NCBI GenBank assembly: GCA_029256645.1
Contig: JAQSXM010000095.1
Location: 1 to 9,524, forward strand
Origin: Sporomusa sp.
Lineage (GTDB): Bacteria; Bacillota_C; Negativicutes; Sporomusales; Sporomusaceae
DNA: 9,524 nucleotides
Direction of reading: 5' to 3'
Positions 1 to 6,623 of the stretch are shown here, in pieces. Position 1 is the first letter of the stretch, and the number at the start of each line of letters is the position of its first letter. The position numbers and the translations under genes are program-made. The notes below the pieces were generated by a model. The model was not told where the DNA came from and ran no database searches. It saw only the letters and a list, made by a program, of their open reading frames with translations.

Positions 1-46
1 AAGTTTGAATTCTTTGGCCGGGGAACTGTTTTTTAGCGGATATCAT

Positions 47-76
47 TTGCAGGATAACGATTGCTTAATCTATAAT
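47..76 (+). promoter_or_regulatory. Sigma-A-like promoter for the PocR diguanylate cyclase gene
   Basis: A perfect TATAAT lies at 71-76. An imperfect -35 (TTGCAG, 47-52) sits 18 bases upstream. Transcription would begin near position 83, leaving a 5' leader of roughly 45 bases before the ATG at 129. A purine-rich ribosome site (GAGAGG, 113-118) lies 10 bases before that ATG. The -10 is convincing, while the -35 matches at only three of six positions, so the promoter may be weak or activator-assisted. The flanking bases 1-46 show no other clear signal. Confidence 0.45.
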
Positions 77-128
77 ATTGTTAAAGAGAAAATGAGAAGC
101 CGCTATGTAGAAGAGAGGAAATTGCACA

Positions 129-1910
129 ATGAAGTTTTCGGAGTTAGTGGATATAGCGAAATTACAACAGCTGCTTGATTCAATGCATGCTGTAACCGGC
201 ATACCTTCTGCACTTCTAGACAACAATTCTGCTATCTTGACTGCTAGTGGCTGGCAGGACATATGCCAGAAGTTTCATCGTGTTTTTCCTGAGACTGCGG
301 CAAGATGCCGCGATAGTGACCGGCGGATATCTAAGCAGCTATCTGAGGGGCAGTCTGCAGGTTATCGATGTGAAAATGGACTGATTGACTATGCTTGTCC
401 TATTATAATTGAAGGAAAGCATTTGGCCTCTCTCTTTGTCGGGCAGTTCCTTACGGAAAAACCAGACGAAAACTTTTTCCGGGACCAGGCACACCGCTGT
501 GGGTTCGACGAGGACGAATATTTAGCTGCTTTGCGAAAAGTACCGGTCATCCCTGAAAAAAATGTAGCGAATATCATAGAATTTTTTTCCCAGCTTGCCT
601 CTACAATTGCCTATCTTGGTTATCAAGTACTGCAGTCCAGGACTGCAATGGACTTTAAAGATACTCTGCTGGAGGCTATCCCCAACCCGGTTTTTTATAA
701 AGATCGCAATGGCAGATATCTTGGCTGTAATAAAGCCTTTACTGAATTGCTTGGGTTTTCTAAAGCAGAGATCATCGGCAAATCTGCAAACGAAATTTCA
801 CCGATGTGTGTTGAGGAAAGGTATCAGGGAATGGATGCCGGCGTAATTGATACCTTTCAGTCTCATTCCTGCGAATGTGTGGTGCTGGATGCAGCCGGTA
901 CGGAGCGAAATATTATTTTTAATAATGCTGCATTCATTACTGTAGATGGATCAAAAGGTTTAGTGGGGAGTATTCTTGACATCACGGCCCGTAAACAAAT
1001 TGAGGCTAGGCTTAAAGAAAGTGAAGATAACTATCATTTATTGTTTAATCATATGATAAATGGCTTTATGTTCCTTCAGGCAACCCCTATGGCGGACGGA
1101 GTTATGCAGGACTTCGTTATTCTTGATGTTAACGAAGGCTATGAAGGGATTATCGGACAAACGAAAGCAGAAGTAATAAATAAGAAGATGACGGAGATCA
1201 TACCATTCACTGAAACCAAAAATCCGGAGTGGCTTTTTGTTTTAAACAAGGTACTCAACACCGGTGAGGCTACCTTGCTAGAGTATTATTCGAAACAAAT
1301 TTTGAAGTGGCTACGCCTTTCAGTCTATAGCCCGAAACAGGGATATTTAGCAATCGTAGTATCTGATATAACCAGGGAAAAGCGGAGCGAGGAGCAGGTC
1401 CAGCAATATGCATATCACGATCACCTGACAGGGTTGCCTAATCGACGACTACTAGATGACAGATTATCTATTGCCATTGCCCAAGCGAAAAGATCAACTG
1501 AGCTTATTGCCGTGATATTTTTAGATCTGGATAATTTTAAGCCTGTTAACGATACCTACGGTCATGATGCCGGTGATGAGCTGCTACAGCAGCTAGCTAA
1601 CCGAATAGTGAGTAATGTACGGGATGGAGATACTGTTTCGCGTGTCGGCGGTGATGAATTTGTTGTCATTCTCCCCAAGGTTAAAACGAAATTAGAAACC
1701 GAGCAGCTTGCTATAAGATTGTTAAAAGCCTGCAGAAAACCGTTCATTATTAGAAATAATAAGGTGTTTGTTTCAGCAAGCATTGGTGTGAGTATGTTTC
1801 CGGATGACGGAATGGATATTTCGGATCTAATTAGAAGTGCTGATATTGCCATGTATCAATCGAAAAGAAATGGCCGTAACCAGGTCTGTTTTGTGCATGG
1901 ATGTGTATAA
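129..1910 (+). CDS. PocR-PAS-PAS-GGDEF diguanylate cyclase (cytoplasmic ligand sensor)
   Basis: A 593-residue soluble protein predicted to make cyclic di-GMP from two GTP. No signal peptide or membrane segment is visible. Residues about 5-165 form a PocR-type sensor domain, with cysteines 46, 60, 81 and 90, the CENGLIDYACPI stretch and the GQFL turn. PocR domains in known regulators bind small organic metabolites, but the ligand here cannot be read. Two PAS domains follow (about 175-290 and 297-418), the first ending in DITARK and the second in DITREK. The GGDEF domain occupies about 428-590. It has the opening DHLTGLPNRR, metal-site Asp466, an intact GGDEF at 507-511, and an intact inhibitory RxxD site (R498-D501) five residues before it. 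It should therefore be active and product-inhibited. There is no EAL domain. The ATG at 129 has a GAGAGG ribosome site. The gene has its own promoter and terminator, so it is not co-transcribed with the chemosensory operon downstream. Confidence 0.92.
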   Translation: MKFSELVDIAKLQQLLDSMHAVTGIPSALLDNNSAILTASGWQDICQKFHRVFPETAARCRDSDRRISKQLSEGQSAGYRCENGLIDYACPIIIEGKHLASLFVGQFLTEKPDENFFRDQAHRCGFDEDEYLAALRKVPVIPEKNVANIIEFFSQLASTIAYLGYQVLQSRTAMDFKDTLLEAIPNPVFYKDRNGRYLGCNKAFTELLGFSKAEIIGKSANEISPMCVEERYQGMDAGVIDTFQSHSCECVVLDAAGTERNIIFNNAAFITVDGSKGLVGSILDITARKQIEARLKESEDNYHLLFNHMINGFMFLQATPMADGVMQDFVILDVNEGYEGIIGQTKAEVINKKMTEIIPFTETKNPEWLFVLNKVLNTGEATLLEYYSKQILKWLRLSVYSPKQGYLAIVVSDITREKRSEEQVQQYAYHDHLTGLPNRRLLDDRLSIAIAQAKRSTELIAVIFLDLDNFKPVNDTYGHDAGDELLQQLANRIVSNVRDGDTVSRVGGDEFVVILPKVKTKLETEQLAIRLLKACRKPFIIRNNKVFVSASIGVSMFPDDGMDISDLIRSADIAMYQSKRNGRNQVCFVHGCV

Positions 1911-1971
1911 ATAAATCTTAGAAAGCAAGTGCTTTTGGTCTTGATGGACAGCGTCTTAGTTCAATAGATGT

Positions 1972-2021
1972 AAAATGACTACTGTATGAATTTGATCATT
2001 TCATACAGTAGTCATTTTTTT
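1972..2021 (+). terminator. Intrinsic terminator after the PocR diguanylate cyclase gene
   Basis: The arms 1972-1990 and 2000-2018 are perfectly complementary over 19 bp, enclosing a 9-base loop (1991-1999). Seven consecutive T residues (2015-2021) end the structure, four of them inside the right arm. The stem base is A/T pairs and the core is mixed. This is a textbook rho-independent terminator on the + strand, placed 61 bases after the stop codon at 1908-1910. It separates the cyclase gene from the chemosensory operon. The left arm starts with only four A residues, so activity on the opposite strand would be weaker. Confidence 0.93.
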
Positions 2022-2167
2022 AGCAAGAATAATTCATCAAATGGTTATGTTTGCCTATGAGCTGATACGGTTTTCTACAAGTGTATTGAAGGGAGTGAAT
2101 GCGAGGGCAACGCCGAATGTGAGTAATAATAATCTTCTAAGCCCTGGCAGCATTGAAGGAGTTTCAG

Positions 2168-2176
2168 TGTTATAAT
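2168..2176 (+). promoter_or_regulatory. Extended -10 promoter of the chemosensory operon
   Basis: TGT followed by TATAAT (2168-2176) makes an extended -10 element (TGn plus a perfect hexamer). No good -35 lies 17 bases upstream, where the sequence is CAGCAT. A TTGAAG at 2153-2158 is too close. Extended -10 promoters tolerate a poor -35. Initiation near 2183 would give a leader of about 50 bases. The ribosome site AGGTGG (2220-2225) lies six bases before the ATG at 2232. This is the only strong promoter-like site between the terminator at 2021 and the first operon gene. The rest of 2022-2167 holds no gene I can support. Confidence 0.5.
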
Positions 2177-2231
2177 CGAAAGTAATATTGTTTGTAGCAT
2201 AAATGATGATGCGGTAGGCAGGTGGTTTCCT

Positions 2232-3248
2232 ATGAAGTTACTAGTAGTTGATGATGATAAAATTATCCGGAGGATTCTCTCTTCCATGGTTCAGGATTGG
2301 GGCTATGAAGTGATGGTGGCAGCCGATGCTTCAGAGGCATGGAATACCCTATTTGCTAATGATGAGCCGGTAATTGTCCTTATGGACTGGATTATGCCTG
2401 ATATAGATGGCATTGAACTATGCAAAAAGATTAAGCAGGCTAAAAACGAAGGGGATACTTATGTCATTATGCTGACTGCTAAGAATGACATAGAAGATAT
2501 GGTAGCCGGCTTTGCAGCCGGAGCGGACGATTTCCTGAGTAAGCCGGTAGATGCGCGGGAGCTGGGAAGCCGCTTGTCTGTGGGCAGCCGGGTTCTAAAG
2601 TATCAGCACACATTGGTGCAACGAAATGCGGAATTACAGGCTACAAAGCATGTTATGGAAAACATTATGTGGGAACTGAAAGAGGCCAATGAGAAGCTGC
2701 GTGCACTTACCTTAATTGATGGGCTTACTGGCATCGCTAACCGCCGCAGCCTGGAAGAATTTATGGATAAAGAATGGCGGTTTGCAATGAGAGAGCAAAT
2801 CTCTCTTACTATCATAATGTTAGATGTGGACTTTTTTAAGTTTTATAATGATACATACGGGCATCAGATGGGGGATCTGTGCCTGCAAAAGGTAGCTAAT
2901 GTTCTTGCTGAATATGTAAAACCTAATGGTGATTTAGCAGCGCGATATGGCGGGGAAGAGTTTGCTGTGGTGCTGAGAAATACAGATGTAGCTGCAGCCA
3001 AGCTGGTTGCTGAAAACATTCGACTGGCTGTAGAGCGGCTTGATATCGCACACTCGGACTCACCTGTTGCTAAGTATGTTACGGTTAGCCTGGGGGTTTC
3101 GACAGTGATTCCTCAGCCAGGTGAGATATACGGAAAACTGCTTGACACTGCTGACAAAGCGCTATACCAGGCGAAAAATGAAGGACGAAACCGATGGATT
3201 TACATTAGTGGATATGCAGGGAGAGGTGTCATGTGTGCTGGATTATGA
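2232..3248 (+). CDS. REC-GGDEF response regulator diguanylate cyclase (WspR/PleD-like output protein)
   Basis: A 338-residue cytoplasmic protein. The receiver domain (about 1-118) has every expected residue: acidic D7-D8, phospho-acceptor D52 in MDWIMPDIDG, T82 and K104-P105. A helical, probably coiled-coil linker (about 122-160) leads to the GGDEF domain (160-325). That domain has LIDGLTGIANRR, metal-site D198 and GGEEF at 240-244, so catalysis is expected. The inhibitory RxxD position reads P231-N-G-D234, so the arginine is missing and feedback inhibition through that site is unlikely. The single-REC plus GGDEF layout is that of WspR; PleD carries two receivers. As first gene of the operon and overlapping cheA by 14 bp, it is the most likely phosphotransfer target of that kinase, which would convert chemosensory input into cyclic di-GMP. 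The C-terminal tail of about 15 residues (SGYAGRGVMCAGL at the end) is poorly constrained, as it overlaps the cheA ribosome site and start. Confidence 0.93.
   Translation: MKLLVVDDDKIIRRILSSMVQDWGYEVMVAADASEAWNTLFANDEPVIVLMDWIMPDIDGIELCKKIKQAKNEGDTYVIMLTAKNDIEDMVAGFAAGADDFLSKPVDARELGSRLSVGSRVLKYQHTLVQRNAELQATKHVMENIMWELKEANEKLRALTLIDGLTGIANRRSLEEFMDKEWRFAMREQISLTIIMLDVDFFKFYNDTYGHQMGDLCLQKVANVLAEYVKPNGDLAARYGGEEFAVVLRNTDVAAAKLVAENIRLAVERLDIAHSDSPVAKYVTVSLGVSTVIPQPGEIYGKLLDTADKALYQAKNEGRNRWIYISGYAGRGVMCAGL
3218..3226 (+). promoter_or_regulatory. Ribosome binding site deciding the cheA start (AGGGAGAGG)
   Basis: AGGGAGAGG, inside the end of the preceding gene, sits eight bases before the GTG at 3235, which is ideal spacing. 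Two upstream in-frame ATGs (3178 and 3214) have no purine-rich site at the right distance. The site also lies close before an ATG at 3231, but that codon is in the upstream gene's frame and is followed by its stop at 3246-3248. Confidence 0.65.
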
Positions 3249-6135
3249 GGCTCTTCTAGGAGAATTTGTTAATGAAGGCTTGACCCATGTTCAAAGAATA
3301 GAAAAAGGCCTGCTTGATGCAGAAAGGGGCCTCCAGGACACTGAGCAACTTAATGCTGTATTTCGAGCGGCTCATAGCATCAAGGGTACCGCCGGTTTTT
3401 TTGGACTAAAAAAGATGGTGGAATTATCACATGCCATGGAAGCATTGCTGGCAAAGATCCGTAATTCTGGTAAAGACATGGACAGTGTGACGATTGATGC
3501 CCTGCTTTCGGCAACAGATAAGCTGAAAGAAATGCTTGAGAATGTTAAGGATAGTGAAAATACAGAGGTTAATGCTGAGCTCGCCCGGTTGACAGACGCT
3601 TTACACCATAAACAATACCCGCCTGCAGCGAAGAAATCTTCCGGCTGCACAAGGCGTGATTTTAATATACCCGGTAATTATAAAGAAATCATACGCGATG
3701 CAAAAAAACGGGGGCAGCAAGTATATCAATTGAACCTTAGCCTCGATAAATTTTCAGGACAAAATGCTGTTAGCCCAGATCTCGTCAGCAAGATTAAGTC
3801 TATAGGAAATGTTGTATATTGTGATGAAGGCTGCAATGAGCTAGCTTGCCTGTTCACAACTGTCCTGGAACCTGACCTTGTGGCATTAGCCCTGGATGTG
3901 TCGGAAGCCGATATTCAGCAAATAAGTGATGACGCCCAGAAGCCTGAGGATTTCAATGTTTTTAAGAAATCTTCAGGTAGCAGGTACTCCATGGAAGAAA
4001 CGTCTTGGTCAGCGAAGGGCGAAAACGGTGTTATGGCCGCCTATGGAGGGACTGACAAGAAAGAGGATGAACGGGTTCGGGTGGACGTCGCACTTCTTGA
4101 CAGCCTGGTTAACCTTGGCAGCGAGATTGTATTGGGAAGAAATCAGCTTTTTCGCCGTCTGGAAAAATATGCTGCTGCTATACCCGAATTAACTGCTTCA
4201 CTACAGCATATTGATCGTTTAACAACTGAATTGCAAGAAAAGATAATGCGCACCAGGATGCAGCCGCTGGCTAATGTATTTGATAAGCTGCCGCGTCTTG
4301 TCAGGGATTTAGGAAAAAGCACAGGCAAAAATGTTCAGTTGCTTATGGAAGGTAAAGATATCGAACTGGATAAGTCCATCATCGAGGCACTGGCAGACCC
4401 TTTGGTTCACCTGATCCGTAATGCCGTGGATCATGGGGTGGAAACACTGGAGGAACGGAAAAATACGGAAAAATCACTGACAGCGATCATTAGTATTAAG
4501 GCTCACCGGGAAGGTGGACGTGCTGTTATCTCTGTCTCTGACGACGGAGCCGGGGTCAATCTGGAAAGTGTGGCCAGGAAAGCGATTCAGCAAAACATTC
4601 TAACACCGGGACAGTTAGCAGCTATGGGAGACAAGGAGCGGCTTAACCTACTGTTTCATCCTGGATTCTCGACATCTAAACAGATTACGGATATTTCCGG
4701 ACGTGGCGTGGGGCTGGATATTGCAAAGTCCAATATTGAAAAAATTGGGGGAAATATTGAAGTTAGCAGTGTTTGGGGTAAAGGAACTACTTTCCGCCTG
4801 CGCCTGCCCCTCACATTAGTGGTCGTGCCTTCACTCATTGTCGAGGCAGCAAATCAACAGTTTGTGTTGCCACAAGTTAATCTACGGGAGATTGTGCGCA
4901 TAACCCCTGGTGATAAAATCCGAAAAATTGAATATATCAACGGCTATCGTGTTTTAAACCTAAGGGGGGAGTTACTGCCTATCATCAATTTGGCCGAATG
5001 TCTTGGCAAAACTACGGGCAATATTGTTGAGTGTAGTATAACCAGGGTTTTAATTGTTCGAAGTGAGGATAGGGTATTTGGATTAACCGTTGACCGGATT
5101 TATGACCGGGAGGATGTACTGGTAAAACCTGTTCCTCAATATATCAAAGAATGTAAAGCTTATTCTGGTGTGACCATCTTAGGTGACGGAAAAGTAGCGA
5201 TGGTTTTAGACCCGGATAGTCTTGCCCCGGCAACCATGTCAATGGCTACAGAACGGCAGGATGAAAACTTGGCATATATCGGGCAACGCACCCTTGGTAC
5301 TATGGCAGAACAACAGGAATTTCTGTTGTTTAAATGCTCCGGACCGGAGAATTTCGGCATTAATCTTCCTTTGGTGGCAAGGGTGGATGAGATTGATGCA
5401 GACCAACTTCAAATAATCGGTGATAAGGAGTATGTCAATTACGAGGGTAGTATTTTAAGAATTCTGCGACCTGAAGATTATCTTCCGGTCAAAAAATTGG
5501 CATCGCGGCGCAGTAAGTTATGCCTGTTAATACCAAAATCAGTGAAATATCCGGTAGGAATTCTTGTTGAAAGAATCCAGGATACTGTTCAGACAGCGGT
5601 GGATATTAACGAAGAAGACATCAAGGCCAAGGGGCTGTGGGGATCGGCTGTAATTCATGATAAAATTGTATTGATTGTAAATCTTTATGACCTGATGGAA
5701 CTCGCTGATCCTGAGCGTTACGTCACTGAGCAGGAAACAGGCCGGCATGACTGCTGCCAGACAGTACTGCTAGTTGAAGACACTGCTTTCTTTGCCATGG
5801 TAGTGCGCCAATACCTTGAAGGAGCAGGTTATCAGGTATTGATGGCAGGCAATGGTGAAGAGGCACTTAATTTACTGGGGAAATGTGCTGTAGATGTTGT
5901 GGTTAGCGATATAAGTATGCCGGTAATGAACGGACTAGAGCTGGTCAAGGCAATTCGCAGCAACGAGAATACAGCATCACTGCCTGTGATTGCCCTCACC
6001 TCCCTTGCAAGTGCCAGGCTGGAACAGGAAGGCATGGAAGCTGGTTTTAATTATTATGAACTTAAGCTTGACAAAACAAACTTGCTAAAGAAAGTCGCTT
6101 TAGCTCTTAGTGAACGGGAAGGGAGGCTGGCATGA
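3235..6135 (+). CDS. cheA: Hybrid chemotaxis histidine kinase CheA with two CheW-like domains and a C-terminal receiver (WspE-like)
   Basis: Predicted 966 residues from the GTG start; starts at 3178 or 3214 would add 19 or 7 residues. The order is as follows. An Hpt domain (1-110) carries phospho-acceptor His47 in AAHSIKG. A P2-like segment follows (about 155-235), then a low-complexity linker (246-280) and the dimerisation helices (281-345, including EIVLGRNQLFRR). The ATPase domain (346-525) has the N-box HLIRNAVDHG (392-401), DDGAG (436-440) and GRGVGLD (489-495). A CheW-like P5 domain (526-665) and a second CheW-like domain (about 694-824) come next. The receiver (843-960) has E848-D849, D892, T922 and K944. 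All catalytic residues are present. The protein is cytoplasmic and should form a signalling array with the MCP and CheW encoded next. Phosphate could go to the REC-GGDEF protein upstream, to CheB, or to its own receiver as a sink. It is longer than a typical single-P5 CheA because of the extra CheW and REC domains. Confidence 0.94.
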   Translation: MLDYEALLGEFVNEGLTHVQRIEKGLLDAERGLQDTEQLNAVFRAAHSIKGTAGFFGLKKMVELSHAMEALLAKIRNSGKDMDSVTIDALLSATDKLKEMLENVKDSENTEVNAELARLTDALHHKQYPPAAKKSSGCTRRDFNIPGNYKEIIRDAKKRGQQVYQLNLSLDKFSGQNAVSPDLVSKIKSIGNVVYCDEGCNELACLFTTVLEPDLVALALDVSEADIQQISDDAQKPEDFNVFKKSSGSRYSMEETSWSAKGENGVMAAYGGTDKKEDERVRVDVALLDSLVNLGSEIVLGRNQLFRRLEKYAAAIPELTASLQHIDRLTTELQEKIMRTRMQPLANVFDKLPRLVRDLGKSTGKNVQLLMEGKDIELDKSIIEALADPLVHLIRNAVDHGVETLEERKNTEKSLTAIISIKAHREGGRAVISVSDDGAGVNLESVARKAIQQNILTPGQLAAMGDKERLNLLFHPGFSTSKQITDISGRGVGLDIAKSNIEKIGGNIEVSSVWGKGTTFRLRLPLTLVVVPSLIVEAANQQFVLPQVNLREIVRITPGDKIRKIEYINGYRVLNLRGELLPIINLAECLGKTTGNIVECSITRVLIVRSEDRVFGLTVDRIYDREDVLVKPVPQYIKECKAYSGVTILGDGKVAMVLDPDSLAPATMSMATERQDENLAYIGQRTLGTMAEQQEFLLFKCSGPENFGINLPLVARVDEIDADQLQIIGDKEYVNYEGSILRILRPEDYLPVKKLASRRSKLCLLIPKSVKYPVGILVERIQDTVQTAVDINEEDIKAKGLWGSAVIHDKIVLIVNLYDLMELADPERYVTEQETGRHDCCQTVLLVEDTAFFAMVVRQYLEGAGYQVLMAGNGEEALNLLGKCAVDVVVSDISMPVMNGLELVKAIRSNENTASLPVIALTSLASARLEQEGMEAGFNYYELKLDKTNLLKKVALALSEREGRLA

Positions 6136-6560
6136 AGGGCAGAGTGTTGACCTTTTATTTGTGCGGGGTCTTATGCGGCATTGACGTCAGCCGTGCTAAA
6201 GAAATGAATCGAAATGTTGAGTATACAGTAGTTCCGGGGGCTGCAAACAAAATAGCAGGACTAATGAATCTGAGAGGTCAAATCATTACTTTATTTGACC
6301 TTGCCACAATACTGGGTTTCTCCCGGCTGGAGAAGCGGCGGGAGATGAATTGCGTTATCCTGAAAGCCAGACCTCATGATTCTGACCAGGCCGGCTTTTT
6401 TGTCGATAAACCGGGTGAAGTAATTGAAGTGACAGCTGATATGTGCGAAGCACTTCCGGCTAGTTTGGGGGATATCGAAAGCCGTTTCTTACGCGAGGTA
6501 GTCAAGCTTGAAGACAGTATTTTATTAGTACTCGATCTTGACAAAATCTTCGGGGCATGA
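6132..6560 (+). CDS. cheW: Chemotaxis coupling protein CheW
   Basis: A single CheW domain of 142 residues, slightly shorter than the usual 150-170. Hallmarks are the early strand with CGIDVSRAKEM (about 14-25), the VPGA turn (34-37), GLMNLRGQIITLFDL (43-57) containing the conserved Arg48, and FFVDKPGEVIEV (89-100) before the last strands. CheW links the tip of the MCP to the P5 domain of CheA in the cytoplasmic array. The ATG overlaps the cheA stop in an ATGA (6132-6135) and follows GGGAGG (6121-6126), so translation is probably coupled to cheA. The kinase already has two CheW-like domains of its own, so this protein may be the only free coupler. The family call is secure, while its exact partner in the array is inferred from position. 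Confidence 0.93.
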   Translation: MKGRVLTFYLCGVLCGIDVSRAKEMNRNVEYTVVPGAANKIAGLMNLRGQIITLFDLATILGFSRLEKRREMNCVILKARPHDSDQAGFFVDKPGEVIEVTADMCEALPASLGDIESRFLREVVKLEDSILLVLDLDKIFGA

Positions 6561-6623
6561 ACAACTATTAGTCAGTGTGCCCAACAAGAAAGTATTTCCC
6601 GTTATTGAAAGGAGCGAGTATCC

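Noticed and set aside
1922..1935. Small hairpin AAAGC-AAGT-GCTTT just after the PocR cyclase gene
   Set aside because: Only five base pairs with a short T run. The 19-bp terminator 40 bases further on explains termination far better.
2022..2231. Search for a c-di-GMP (GEMM) riboswitch before the operon, which would make sense for a cyclase operon
   Set aside because: No GEMM-type conserved core could be matched here, nor in 1-128 or 8631-8732. Bits such as GGGCAACGCC are too short to count.
3121..3234. Longer cheA frame from GTG 3121
   Set aside because: It reads through the conserved end of the cyclase's GGDEF domain, gives a basic non-CheA-like N-terminus and has no ribosome site.
6538..6571. 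Perfect TTGACA at 6538-6543, as a possible promoter for the MCP gene
   Set aside because: It lies in the cheW coding end, and no fair -10 occurs 16-18 bases downstream; the nearest AT-rich hexamers are 21-22 bases away.
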